Source of the DNA: Bifidobacterium sp. WK012_4_13
GTDB lineage: Bacteria > Actinomycetota > Actinomycetes > Actinomycetales > Bifidobacteriaceae
DNA: 64,000 bases
Direction: 5' to 3'
NCBI RefSeq assembly: GCF_041080835.1
Contig: NZ_CP129683.1
Coordinates: 186,001-250,000, forward strand
Shown: in pieces, positions 35,896-45,195 of the stretch
Layout of the letters: every line of letters begins with the position of its first letter
How positions within the stretch are numbered: the first letter of the stretch is position 1
Translations under genes and position numbers: made by a program
Notes under the pieces: model-generated
Databases searched by the model: none
Told to the model about the DNA's origin: nothing
Seen by the model: only the letters and a program-made list of their open reading frames with translations

Positions 35896-37125
35896 TCATC
35901 GTTTTGGCGTATCCATTCCTTCGACGAATCTGGATGGGTTGCGCAAAAATTGATTTGTCGCGACGGCGGCGGCTCCGGTAAGCGTCGCATCGGTGGGAAG
36001 ATCCGACAGCACGATGCTTGTGCTGTCCATCAGTTCGGGAAGAACCCGCTCTGCGACGATTCGCTTGACCTCATCGAGCATTGTCTGACCGGCCTGCGAG
36101 AGGATGTCGCCGATGATGATCTGTCTGGGATTGTACCCATTGATGATGTTGACGCAGCCGTAAGCAATGTATCTGGATATCTCGCGAACCACCCGCTGCG
36201 CCTTTGCACTGCCGGCGCTGGACTTCACGAACAGACGTTTGCACGCCTCGCGGGGGAGCAGGGTCTCGACATGCTCCACGATGCCCCGATTCTCGGGCTT
36301 CAGAAGCATTTCCTTGACCGCGCGCGTCGAGCAGTAGCATTCAAGACACCCGAAGTTGCCGCATTCACAGGGCTTTCCGTCAACGTCGATGCTGATATGG
36401 CCGATTTCGGTCGCCGTTCCTCGTGAGCCGCAAATCAGCGCTCCGCCGTCGATGACTCCCATGCCGACGCCTTCGCCAATCAGATAGTAGGCGAGAGAGT
36501 TGCCGTCGATCTGCGAACCGAACAGACTCTGTGCCAGAGCGCCGGAGCGGGCGTCATGCTCGATGAATGTGGGCACTGCGAAGGCATCGTGGAATTCACG
36601 GAGAAAATTGACCTTTTCCCACATCTGCATCGTCGTGACCGAGGCGATGCGTCCTTCGTCGGAGAGATAGGGGCCAGGAACCGCCATGCCGACAGCCACT
36701 ATCGACCCATTGCGTGCGATGGTCTCGTTTATGTATTGTTTCAGGTTCATGACGGCATCGACGACGTCATTGTTGTGTATCGGGGGAAAGTCATGGATCT
36801 CCTTGCAGCTGCCACTCAGATCGAATATTCCAATCTGCACGAGGCTGCGTGCGAACTTCACTGCGATGACCTGATATCTTGCATTGTTGAGCCTGAGACC
36901 GATGGAGCGACGATTCAGAGCGCCTTCCAGATCTCCGGTTTCGCTGATCACTCCATATTCAATGAGCCGAGCGGTGATCTTGGTTATGGCCGCTGCCGTC
37001 AGTCCGGTCGCCTTTGCGATCTGTGCCCGTGAGCTGATGCCATGATGAAACAGGAAATTGATGATTCTTGAGCGATTCAGTTCCGACATTGACGAGGGAG
37101 TGCCTTCTGAGGCGGATTGCTTCAT
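35896..37125 (-). CDS. ROK-family transcriptional repressor
   Basis: A 409-aa NagC/XylR-type regulator. The N-terminal winged helix is SRAQIAKATGLTAAAITKIT; the ROK sugar-binding domain has YYLIGEGVGMGVIDGGALI, EIGHISID and the zinc motif CECGNFGCLECYC. The catalytic kinase phosphate-1 motif is not conserved, as expected for a repressor. AAGGAG six bases before ATG 37125 fixes the start over the longer frame to 37227. It precedes the fructokinase gene; a 15-bp palindrome (37183-37197) lies 58 nt before its start and suggests autoregulation of the pair. Confidence 0.9.
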   Translation of the reverse strand: MKQSASEGTPSSMSELNRSRIINFLFHHGISSRAQIAKATGLTAAAITKITARLIEYGVISETGDLEGALNRRSIGLRLNNARYQVIAVKFARSLVQIGIFDLSGSCKEIHDFPPIHNNDVVDAVMNLKQYINETIARNGSIVAVGMAVPGPYLSDEGRIASVTTMQMWEKVNFLREFHDAFAVPTFIEHDARSGALAQSLFGSQIDGNSLAYYLIGEGVGMGVIDGGALICGSRGTATEIGHISIDVDGKPCECGNFGCLECYCSTRAVKEMLLKPENRGIVEHVETLLPREACKRLFVKSSAGSAKAQRVVREISRYIAYGCVNIINGYNPRQIIIGDILSQAGQTMLDEVKRIVAERVLPELMDSTSIVLSDLPTDATLTGAAAVATNQFLRNPSRFVEGMDTPKR

Positions 37126-37182
37126 TGCAGACTCCTTCAACATGTAGACGGCGGTGTCACGGTGCGCACATATGAGATATAT

Positions 37183-37197
37183 ATTAACTGAGTTAAT
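37183..37197. promoter_or_regulatory. Perfect 15-bp palindrome, likely ROK operator
   Basis: ATTAACTGAGTTAAT consists of 7-bp perfect arms around one G. Located in the AT-rich promoter region before the ROK repressor gene. A similar 15-mer (ATTAACTGTGTTAAC, 13 of 15 bases equal) lies at 54314-54328. Confidence 0.7.
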
Positions 37198-37389
37198 ACA
37201 AAAATGTACATCGGCGTGTCGGGGCAACCCATCACGGGGAGCCCAGAGGCGGACGGGGCGGCTTCAGTGCCTTGCCTTGACCCGTGAGAGCCATCATATG
37301 CCGTCGATTCAGAGCATCGTTGGACAGTCATCACAGATTAATACGTGCAGAGGCCGCCATATCAGCGGCGCACTCAGACAACCGCATGT

Positions 37390-37902
37390 TCATAGTTCAT
37401 GGGCAAAGAGAGCTCGATTATCGCCGTTGCGGGAGTTTTCCTCGAATTCACGAATGTAGGCAAGTCGTTCCACCGTGGTTTTCGCAAGGGGTTCCGGTAA
37501 GGCTTCGGCATCGAACCATCCAACCTGCAGACTTTCCTCATCACCGACGAAGGGAACTGAATTGCCACCATCGCGCAGTTCGCAGATGAACAGGTGATCC
37601 ATGTATTGGGTCTGGTCTCCATTGGCATAGGTGAGCATGAGCTTCGAGGATTTCACGCATGCGAGAGTTTTCGGAATCACGTCGACGCCGGTCTCTTCCC
37701 TGACCTCGCGAATCACGGTGTCGGCAGCCTCCTCACCGGGTTCGTTGATTCCATAGACGAGCGCCCATTCGCCTGTGTCGCTGCGTCGGCCGAGAAGAAT
37801 CCTGCCGTTCCTGTCCTGGACATAGGCGGTTATCCCGACGAGCCACAACGGGTCGTGACCTATCTTTTCCCTCAGCTTCAGCACGAAGTTCGGCGTTCCC
37901 AT
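37390..37902 (-). CDS. Nudix hydrolase
   Basis: A 170-aa Nudix pyrophosphohydrolase. The Nudix box GINEPGEEAADTVIREVREE followed by TGV is complete, with the Mg-binding REVREE core. A leading strand (WLVGITAYVQDRNGRILLGRRS) and the later TQYMDHLFICEL are typical of the MutT-like group acting on (d)NTPs or NDP-X compounds. GGAGGA upstream supports the ATG at 37902. Substrate not predictable. Confidence 0.92.
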   Translation of the reverse strand: MGTPNFVLKLREKIGHDPLWLVGITAYVQDRNGRILLGRRSDTGEWALVYGINEPGEEAADTVIREVREETGVDVIPKTLACVKSSKLMLTYANGDQTQYMDHLFICELRDGGNSVPFVGDEESLQVGWFDAEALPEPLAKTTVERLAYIREFEENSRNGDNRALFAHEL

Positions 37903-38021
37903 GTTGATTCCTCCCTGACAAGGCCACATGGCCGCAGCTATGGTTGCAACCCTTATGGCCGCAACCCTGACGATTCCTTACTTCAAACACCCTCCCGCGC
38001 CTCAGCAGATGCGGAAAGTCA

Positions 38022-38123
38022 AGTTTTGGGCACTTGCTGAAGTAGCAGCGTTCGAAATCGGCTTGGATTCGACCGCCATAATCCCCTTTTTGCGGGTCTG
38101 TACTTCAGCGAGTGCCCAAAACT
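38022..38123. repeat. Structured inverted-repeat element, copy B
   Basis: Arms of 23 nt (38022-38044 and 38101-38123) pair at 22 positions plus one G-U, around a 56-nt loop that contains CGGCTTGGATTCGACCGCC. The arm end next to the loop is GCTGAAGTA/TACTTCAGC, different from copy A yet still fully paired. It lies directly after the pepP stop and before the Nudix gene on the minus strand. Confidence 0.8.
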
Positions 38124-38130
38124 CGAATTC

Positions 38131-39723
38131 CTAGTTCTTCGAAGCCTGCTGCGTCATCCACTGCTCGACTTCGTCGACATGCTTGGGAATGTCAGACGAA
38201 AGCCATTCCGGACCGGTCTTGGTCATCAGGACATCGTCCTCGATGCGAATGCCGATGCCGCGATATTCAGGCGGCACGAGCATGTCATTGTCCTTGAAAT
38301 ACAGCCCAGGCTCGATGGTGAAGATCATCCCTGGCGTTATCGGAGCCTCCTGATACGACTCGTAGCGTGCCTGCGCGCAATCATGCACATCCAGACCCAG
38401 ATGGTGGGCGCATCCGCATGCATGCCAACGCCTGTGCTGCTGTCCTTCGGGGCTGAGCGCCTCGTCGACGCTGACGCGCAGAATGCCCCATTCATGCAGC
38501 GCCTCAGCCAGGACTCTCATCACGGCATGGTGGATGCTCGAATAGGTGGCGCCTGGCTTCGCCGCATCGAACCCTGCCTGCTGGGCATTCAGGACCGTCT
38601 CATACAGTCTGCGCTGCAAGGGCGTGAACCTTCCGGATACGGGGAACGTTCTGGTGATGTCGGCCGTATACAGGCTTGTCACTTCGACGCCTGCGTCGAT
38701 CAGCAGCAGATCTCCGGAAGACACTTCGCCCGTGTTGCGCATCCAATGCAGGATCGGAGCGTTGCTGCCGGATGCCACGATGGTGTCGTAGCCGACGTCG
38801 TTGCCTTCCTCGCGTGCCACGGCGTTGAATGCGCCTTCCAGCTTGCGTTCCGAACGTGGTGTGTCCCTGACCTGGGGCAGTCGGGTGAGCATTCGGTCAA
38901 AGCCGTCCTTCGTCGCGGCGATCGCCTTGCGCATCTCGCTGACCTCGTATGCATCCTTGAGCATGCGTGCCTCGGCGGAGAACTCGTGGAGCTTGCCGTC
39001 GAGCTCTTGATTATCGTCAGGGTCGCCGAAGCCATGGGAGCGACGTATGGACTGCACAAGATTGGTGACCTGCGCATCCGCCTCTCTCACGACGCGCAGA
39101 CGCACTGCCCCCTGCTCCGTGCCGACGTCCTTGGACAGGGCATCGGAAAGCTGGGCGATGTCATGCGTCTCTATGCCGGTCATCGTTTCAAGCTCATCGA
39201 TGCCTGCACGCGGACCCACCCAGTATTCGCCATATTGCGATGAACGGTAATAGTCCTCGGTGCCCTGATCCGCCCGCGGATGCACGAACAGCTCGGGAAC
39301 ATGGGTCTTCCCTGCCTCCGCGTCTGGGGAGCCGGGTGCCACAGGGTTCAATACCAGGACGGCGCCAGGCTCAAGATCCTCGCCGAGACCCGTGTAATAG
39401 GCGAATGTCGTGTCTGGGCGGAAGGCGTAATCGCAGTCGTTGTTGCGTACCTTTGGCGTCCCCGCAGGAATGACGATGCGGTCTCCTGGAAACCTGCGCC
39501 CCAATGAGTCAAGCCGTCGGGGGGTGAATCTGCTCGATTCCATCGGAGCGACCTTCGCATCCTCCTTGCCCCATCCGGTGGTCATGAAGCTCTTGAAGTC
39601 AGGGGAGACCGGGCTCAGAGTCCTATTATTGATACGATTCTCAATGCTTGGACTGTCACCTTCCTCCATGGATTCACTCGCTTCACTGAAAGACTTGGCA
39701 TTCACATTGTCCACTTCCGTCAT
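38131..39723 (-). CDS. pepP: Xaa-Pro aminopeptidase (M24, PepP type)
   Basis: A 530-aa metallopeptidase that removes N-terminal residues before proline. An AMP_N domain (residues 60-200; FAYYTGLGEDLEPGAVLVL) precedes the pita-bread catalytic domain. Di-metal ligands: Asp in LLIDAGVEVTSLYTADITRT (two Asp), His in GCAHHLGLDVHD, Glu in GMIFTIEPGLYF and in RIEDDVLMT. Family length is normal. AAGGAGCG before ATG 39723 fixes the start. It is divergent from folC. Confidence 0.93.
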   Translation of the reverse strand: MTEVDNVNAKSFSEASESMEEGDSPSIENRINNRTLSPVSPDFKSFMTTGWGKEDAKVAPMESSRFTPRRLDSLGRRFPGDRIVIPAGTPKVRNNDCDYAFRPDTTFAYYTGLGEDLEPGAVLVLNPVAPGSPDAEAGKTHVPELFVHPRADQGTEDYYRSSQYGEYWVGPRAGIDELETMTGIETHDIAQLSDALSKDVGTEQGAVRLRVVREADAQVTNLVQSIRRSHGFGDPDDNQELDGKLHEFSAEARMLKDAYEVSEMRKAIAATKDGFDRMLTRLPQVRDTPRSERKLEGAFNAVAREEGNDVGYDTIVASGSNAPILHWMRNTGEVSSGDLLLIDAGVEVTSLYTADITRTFPVSGRFTPLQRRLYETVLNAQQAGFDAAKPGATYSSIHHAVMRVLAEALHEWGILRVSVDEALSPEGQQHRRWHACGCAHHLGLDVHDCAQARYESYQEAPITPGMIFTIEPGLYFKDNDMLVPPEYRGIGIRIEDDVLMTKTGPEWLSSDIPKHVDEVEQWMTQQASKN

Positions 39724-39871
39724 AACGCTCCTTCGGCCGCCTGGGCCCAATACGCTTCCCGATACCGGTATCGATACCATCCTACTCACCCAGAGGAATC
39801 CTCGGGTATCATCCTTCGCCTACAATGGTCGAGTGGCCCTGATCGGGGAAGAACGAAATAGAAGGCGCGAC

Positions 39872-41293
39872 TTGTCATTAGAAGAACCAAACAAAGGCGG
39901 AGAAAGTCTGCAGGACGTCCAGCGACTGATCATGCAACGCCCTCCGGAGCATAACACCACCAATCTCAACCTGGACCGGATGAACATGATCCTTGACCTG
40001 CTGGGGCATCCGGAAAGGTCCTTCCGCATCGTTCACATCACCGGTACCAACGGCAAGGGGTCAACGGCCCGCATGGTCGAAGCCCTGGTCCGGGCATACG
40101 GTCTGAGCACTGGCCTATACACCTCCCCGCACCTTCAGAAGATCAACGAACGCATCTGCGTGAACGGACAGCAGCTTTCCGACAACCGATTCATCGATGT
40201 CTACAATCAGGTCAAGGACTTCATCGACATCGTGGATCGGGAGTCGGTCAGACGCGGTGGACCGAAGATGAGCTTCTTCGAGGTTCTCACCGCAATGGCA
40301 ATCTGGTCCTTCGCCGATGCGCCCGTGGACGTGGCCATCGTCGAAGTAGGCATGGGTGGCCTTTGGGATGCGACGAACGTCCTCGACGGGGATGTCTCCA
40401 TCATCGGTCCCGTCGACATGGATCACATGCAGTGGCTTGGCAATACCGTCGAGGAGATCGCCACGGAAAAGGCGGGCATCATAAAGAAGGATGCGACGGT
40501 CGTCGTCGGCCCGCAGCCGCATGCGGAAAAGGTCATGCCGATCATCGAGGCCGCGTTCGCGAGGAACAAGGCCCATGACTTGATCCGAGACGGAGTGGAG
40601 ATGAGCGTGGAATCGCGCATTCCTGCGGTCGGTGGCCAGGTGGCCACTCTGGTGACTCCCAATGGACGCTATGAGCAGGTTCCCATCGCCAAATTCGGCA
40701 GACATCAGGCTCACAATGCCTTGGAGGCGCTCGCCGCGGCGGAGGTCGTCCTTCCGGTCAATGGTGCTCTTGACGGCGATCTGGTCGCAGAGGCACTTGG
40801 CAGTGTGAAGATTCCAGGAAGGATAGAGCAGATTCGCAACTCTCCGACGATCATCCTTGATGGCGGTCATAACGTGAATGCCGCCCAGGCGCTCAGGGAG
40901 GCGATTGAGGAAAGCTATCACTTCGAACAGCTTGTCGGTGTGGTCGCCATGATGAAGGACAAGCAGGTCGAGGAGTTCCTCGGCGTGCTCGAACCGCTCC
41001 TCAGCCAGATTGTGGTGACCGAGAATTCGTGGCGTGACCGTGTCATGTCCGCCGAGGATCTTGAGAAGATCGCGGTCGGGGTCTTCGGACGTGATCGGGT
41101 CATCAGGGAGGATTCCCTCACCGATGCGATTCAGACAGCCGTCGACCTGGTCGACAGCGAAGATGAGCTCGGGGTCGGCTATGGGCGTGGAGTGCTGATA
41201 TGTGGCAGCTTCGTCACTGCAGGCGACGCGCGCATCCTGCTGAAGGAACACGACAATCCCGATTTGAAGAAGCCAAAGTCGGAGAGGGCGTAA
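39872..41293 (+). CDS. folC: Folylpolyglutamate/dihydrofolate synthase
   Basis: Mur-ligase-superfamily enzyme, 473 aa from the chosen start, adding glutamate to folates (and possibly to dihydropteroate). Motifs: ATP-binding VHITGTNGKGSTARMVEAL, YTSPHLQKINERICVNGQ, DVAIVEVGMGGLWDATNVL, and DGGHNVNAAQAL. The frame stays open far upstream, so the start is uncertain; TTG 39872 with AGAAGG six bases before it is preferred over GTG 39833 and ATG 39932. Its stop overlaps the smc start (TAATG), a conserved folC-smc style coupling. Confidence 0.92.
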   Translation: MSLEEPNKGGESLQDVQRLIMQRPPEHNTTNLNLDRMNMILDLLGHPERSFRIVHITGTNGKGSTARMVEALVRAYGLSTGLYTSPHLQKINERICVNGQQLSDNRFIDVYNQVKDFIDIVDRESVRRGGPKMSFFEVLTAMAIWSFADAPVDVAIVEVGMGGLWDATNVLDGDVSIIGPVDMDHMQWLGNTVEEIATEKAGIIKKDATVVVGPQPHAEKVMPIIEAAFARNKAHDLIRDGVEMSVESRIPAVGGQVATLVTPNGRYEQVPIAKFGRHQAHNALEALAAAEVVLPVNGALDGDLVAEALGSVKIPGRIEQIRNSPTIILDGGHNVNAAQALREAIEESYHFEQLVGVVAMMKDKQVEEFLGVLEPLLSQIVVTENSWRDRVMSAEDLEKIAVGVFGRDRVIREDSLTDAIQTAVDLVDSEDELGVGYGRGVLICGSFVTAGDARILLKEHDNPDLKKPKSERA

Positions 41294-44200
41294 TGTACCT
41301 GAAGGATCTGAGTCTACGAGGTTTCAAATCCTTCGCATCGGCGACCACACTGCGCTTCGAGCCGGGAATCACGGCGGTGGTCGGACCGAATGGGTCTGGA
41401 AAGTCGAACATCGTCGATGCCCTCGCCTGGGTGATGGGGGAGCAGGGCGCGAAGACCCTTCGAGGCACCTCGATGGAGGACGTGATCTTCGCGGGAACGT
41501 CCTCGCGCCCGCCACTCGGACGGGCACAGGTGAGCCTGACGATTGACAACACCGATCATGCGCTCGATATCGACTATTCCGAAGTCACCATAACGCGTGC
41601 CATTTTTCGCAACGGTGGCTCCGAATATGCGATCAACGGAACATCCTGCCGGCTGCTGGACATTCAGGAGCTGCTGAGTGACACCGGTCTCGGTTCGCAG
41701 ATGCATGTCATCATCGGCCAGGGCAGACTGGATTCGATATTGCGCGCGGATCCAGCCGGGCATCGTGCCTTCATAGAGGAGGCGGCAGGAATCCTCAAGC
41801 ATCGCAAGAGGAAGGAAAGGGCGCTTCGCAAGCTCGCCAACACCGAGACGAATCTATCCCGCCTTGACGATCTGCTGAGTGAGATTCACCGACAGCTTGG
41901 GCCCTTGGGACGTCAGGCACGAATCTCCAAGCGCGCGGACGGCATTCAGATAACCCTGCGCGATGCACGGTCACGGCTTCTGGCGGAGGACGCGGTCACG
42001 CTCGGATCCCGACGTGACCAGGTGCGTGCCGACTTGACCGGCGCTCGTGCCGAGCTGCTCACTCGGCAGAGGGAGCTGGTCGGCATCAAGACTCGGATTG
42101 AGCAGATCGAGGGTCTGAGCACAGCCTCGAGTCCTGAAATGCGAAAGCTCAACGATGGCTTCAACGAACTCACGAGAGTGCAGGAGCGTCTCCGTTCTCT
42201 CAAGGTCCTCGCCCAGGAGCGCGCCGAATCCGCGAAGGGCAGGATGCAGACGGCTGCCGGAGACGACCCTCGCATGCTGCTCAGTCGCGCAAGCGAGATT
42301 GATGCGCAGCTCGAGTCACAGCTACATGTCGTCGACGAGCTGCGATTGGAATATGACCGGACGACCGAGGAGAGGGCTGGCTTTGAGAAGCGCCTGGCGT
42401 CCGTCCGCCAGACCTTGAACGAACTGAGGCAATCGACTCAGCAGCGTGAGCGTCAGCTTTCCAGACTGCGCGAGTTGATCGCGAAGGAGCAGTCGGCGCT
42501 TCAGCTTTCGCAGAGCCGTGCCAGGGACTTTGAAGGGCAGACCGGCGATCTTCGAAGACAGCTCACTGACATAGAGACGCAGCATGCCCAAATCTCCGCG
42601 CAGGGCGAGAGCATGCATGATGAGGACATCGACGCTCGTCTGGCACAGGCGCAGGCGGCATATGAGGCCATCGGCATGAGACTGAACGAGGCGAACGAGC
42701 GTCAGCGAGATGTGAATGGACGGATTATTTCACTACAGGCCAAGGCAGATGCGCTGAACGACACCTTGGAGAGTCGGAATGCCTCGGGAGCGTTGGAAAA
42801 GGATGACTCCATCGATGTGCTGGGGAAATTGGCCGATTTCATCCGCATCGAAGCGGGCTGGGAAGAACCAGTTGCCCATGCCCTGGACGCATTTGCGAAT
42901 GCCGTGATCGTACCGAATTCGGAGCAGATTGACAGCGCGTTGAGACGCTCCCGCAATAATCGTCTCGGCAAGGCCGTGCTGCTTTCTCCGAGCCCTGATC
43001 ATGGACATGACAGGCACGTCGAACTGAAGTCAAGGAAGCCCGTCGGACCTGATTCCGCATCCTTTACGTCGCTTGCCGAATGCGTTTCCGTAAGGGAGAC
43101 GAATGACAACGAAAGCCAAATTTCACTTGGTATTGTAAGATCCATCGATGTGCTGCTGGGCGACGTCGCCGCCGTGGAGTCGCTCGATCAGGCGAGGGCT
43201 GCGATCGGGCATGGCTGGCGGCAGGCTGTGACCGTCGATGGGGACGTCGTCAACGCCGTCGGCGCATCTGGGGGTTCCTCGCTTTCACAGAGTGACTTGT
43301 CACTGGTTTCCAGACGTGACGCTGCGTTGCAGCAGGTCGCTGAGCTTGGTGAGACTCTCGAAGGTCTCACAGCTTCGGTGGGACAGCTGGGCGAGGAACA
43401 CCGCACGGCACGGGAGACGCTGGAATCGTTGAGGACGGAGCGTGCGGAAGCTCAGCTCAGGTTGAAGCAGATGCGTGCTTCGATGAATGATCTGAAGCAT
43501 CGAATCGCGCAGTTCGAACAACGGATTCAGCAGTCCGATGCGAAGGAAGCTCAGGCAGGGGACGATGCGCGCAATCATTCGATCAAGCTTGACGATCTGC
43601 AGGAGGCGCTGAAGGAGGCCGAAGGTTCATCCTCTGAACAGACCAGCTTCGACGAGCTTGACCGGCGGGAAAAGTCCCTGGACGAATCCCTCACGAAGAC
43701 TCGTGAGCAGGAGGTAGAGGCCAAGATTGCATGGAACGATGCGGTTTCAAAATCGGAATCGTTGAAGAGGCAGTCCGGAATGCTGCGCGATGAGGCGAAA
43801 TCTGCGTCTGAGCGTCGAGCACGGATAGAGCAGCGCAACGTGTCTTTGAGAAAGCAGTCCGAGCGGGCGCAGACCGTCTCTCTTGCGACGCAGCAGGTCA
43901 TCGACCTTGTCGAGGCTGCCATAGCACATGCCCAGCAGAGGCGCGATACCTTGCAATCCGAAGCGTCGCAGCATGACGCGCAGCTGAAGGCTCTGCGCAC
44001 GCAACGTGATGAGAGGGAGCCTGAGGTCGCAAGGCTGCAGGATCAGGAGCATTCATTCGACATAGAGCGTGAACGCCTGGCGACTCAATTCGGTCAGCTT
44101 TCGCAAAAGGTTTCGGATGAGTTGGGCATGAATCTCACCGAGTTGGTCGACGGATTCGGTCCTGACATGCCGATCCCTGTGCTCGATGAAACCGGCAAGC

Positions 44201-44964
44201 CTGAACTGCTTGAGGGCGTGGATGACGATGCTGGCCCTGATGGGAAATCACGGCACAATGACGATGATGAGACCGGCACCTTGAGCTCCGAGCGTGTCAG
44301 GACGGTTCCATATTCACGCGAGCAGCAGCAGGCGAGACTTGAAAAGGCGAGGCGCGACCTGGCGAAGCTTGGCAAGGTGAATCCTCTTGCCGCCGAGGAA
44401 TTTGAATCCTTGGAATCGCGCAATGCCTTCCTCAACAGTCAGCGCAATGATGTCACTCAGTCACGCGATGATCTGCTGAGTCTCGTCCGCGATCTCGATT
44501 CGACCATGATGGATGTCTTCAGGACGGCATTCGATGACACCGCGCAGGCCTTCGAGAAGGTTTTCAGCACACTGTTCCCAGGAGGCACAGGGCGTCTGCG
44601 GCTTGAAGATCCAGATGACTTGCTGCATACGGGAGTGATCGTGGAGGCAAGCCCTGCCGGAAAGCGCGTAAGACAGCTTTCGCTGCTTTCCGGGGGCGAG
44701 CGTTCGCTCACGGCCCTTGCTCTTCTGTTCGCGATCTTCACCGCTCGTCCAAGCCCGTTCTATGTGATGGACGAGGTCGAGGCGGCCTTGGACGATGTGA
44801 ATCTGACCCGTCTGCTCAATGCGCTTCAGGATCTGCGCTCCCATGCGCAGCTGATAGTGATCACGCACCAGCAGCGCACGATGAGCATCGCTGATGCCCT
44901 ATATGGGATCACGATGCGAGATGACGGCGTCACCGCAGTCGTTTCGCAGAGAATGGGCAAGTGA
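41293..44964 (+). CDS. smc: Chromosome segregation ATPase SMC
   Basis: Condensin core of 1223 aa that organises the chromosome with ScpA/ScpB. Walker A GPNGSGKS at residues 31-38; Q-loop region WVMGEQGAKTLRG; long coiled coils either side of a hinge (about residues 500-680, DVLGKLADFIRIEAGWEEPV); signature LSGGERSLTALALLFAIF and Walker B FYVMDEVEAALDD near the C-terminus. A charged, acidic stretch (DDDAGPDGKSRHNDDDETG) interrupts the C-terminal coil, an unusual insertion. Full family length. Confidence 0.97.
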   Translation: MYLKDLSLRGFKSFASATTLRFEPGITAVVGPNGSGKSNIVDALAWVMGEQGAKTLRGTSMEDVIFAGTSSRPPLGRAQVSLTIDNTDHALDIDYSEVTITRAIFRNGGSEYAINGTSCRLLDIQELLSDTGLGSQMHVIIGQGRLDSILRADPAGHRAFIEEAAGILKHRKRKERALRKLANTETNLSRLDDLLSEIHRQLGPLGRQARISKRADGIQITLRDARSRLLAEDAVTLGSRRDQVRADLTGARAELLTRQRELVGIKTRIEQIEGLSTASSPEMRKLNDGFNELTRVQERLRSLKVLAQERAESAKGRMQTAAGDDPRMLLSRASEIDAQLESQLHVVDELRLEYDRTTEERAGFEKRLASVRQTLNELRQSTQQRERQLSRLRELIAKEQSALQLSQSRARDFEGQTGDLRRQLTDIETQHAQISAQGESMHDEDIDARLAQAQAAYEAIGMRLNEANERQRDVNGRIISLQAKADALNDTLESRNASGALEKDDSIDVLGKLADFIRIEAGWEEPVAHALDAFANAVIVPNSEQIDSALRRSRNNRLGKAVLLSPSPDHGHDRHVELKSRKPVGPDSASFTSLAECVSVRETNDNESQISLGIVRSIDVLLGDVAAVESLDQARAAIGHGWRQAVTVDGDVVNAVGASGGSSLSQSDLSLVSRRDAALQQVAELGETLEGLTASVGQLGEEHRTARETLESLRTERAEAQLRLKQMRASMNDLKHRIAQFEQRIQQSDAKEAQAGDDARNHSIKLDDLQEALKEAEGSSSEQTSFDELDRREKSLDESLTKTREQEVEAKIAWNDAVSKSESLKRQSGMLRDEAKSASERRARIEQRNVSLRKQSERAQTVSLATQQVIDLVEAAIAHAQQRRDTLQSEASQHDAQLKALRTQRDEREPEVARLQDQEHSFDIERERLATQFGQLSQKVSDELGMNLTELVDGFGPDMPIPVLDETGKPELLEGVDDDAGPDGKSRHNDDDETGTLSSERVRTVPYSREQQQARLEKARRDLAKLGKVNPLAAEEFESLESRNAFLNSQRNDVTQSRDDLLSLVRDLDSTMMDVFRTAFDDTAQAFEKVFSTLFPGGTGRLRLEDPDDLLHTGVIVEASPAGKRVRQLSLLSGGERSLTALALLFAIFTARPSPFYVMDEVEAALDDVNLTRLLNALQDLRSHAQLIVITHQQRTMSIADALYGITMRDDGVTAVVSQRMGK

Positions 44965-45007
44965 AGTGATCCTGAGAAGGATGCCTCGAACGTTTGCTGA
45001 ATTCACT

Positions 45008-45058
45008 CAGCCTCTGAATTCTCCCAGCCTCTGAATTCCTTCAACCTCTGAACTTCTG
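45008..45058. repeat. 17-bp tandem repeat downstream of smc
   Basis: Three 17-bp units starting CAGCCTCTGAATTCTCC, CAGCCTCTGAATTCCTT and CAACCTCTGAACTTCTG lie between the smc stop and hairpin copy C. Intergenic, no coding role seen. Confidence 0.75.
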
Positions 45059-45063
45059 AGAAC

Positions 45064-45185
45064 CGAGATTCCGAGTTTTGCGGCAATTCCTAGGTATGCA
45101 CGTGATAATTTGGCTTGATGCCAACGCCGTTTCAGTGCATTCCGGCACCTGATACTTGGAAATTGCCGCAAAACTCGGAATCTCG
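45064..45185. repeat. Structured inverted-repeat element, copy C
   Basis: Arms of 34 nt (45064-45097 and 45152-45185) pair at 31 positions around a 54-nt loop. The loop has TTGGCTTGATGCCAACGCC, aligned with the core of copies A and B, and itself forms a small TTGGC/GCCAA hairpin. The arm retains the AGTTTTGCGGCA block equivalent to AGTTTTGGGCA in B. It lies between convergent smc and racemase genes. Confidence 0.8.
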
Positions 45186-45195
45186 ATTAAAACTG

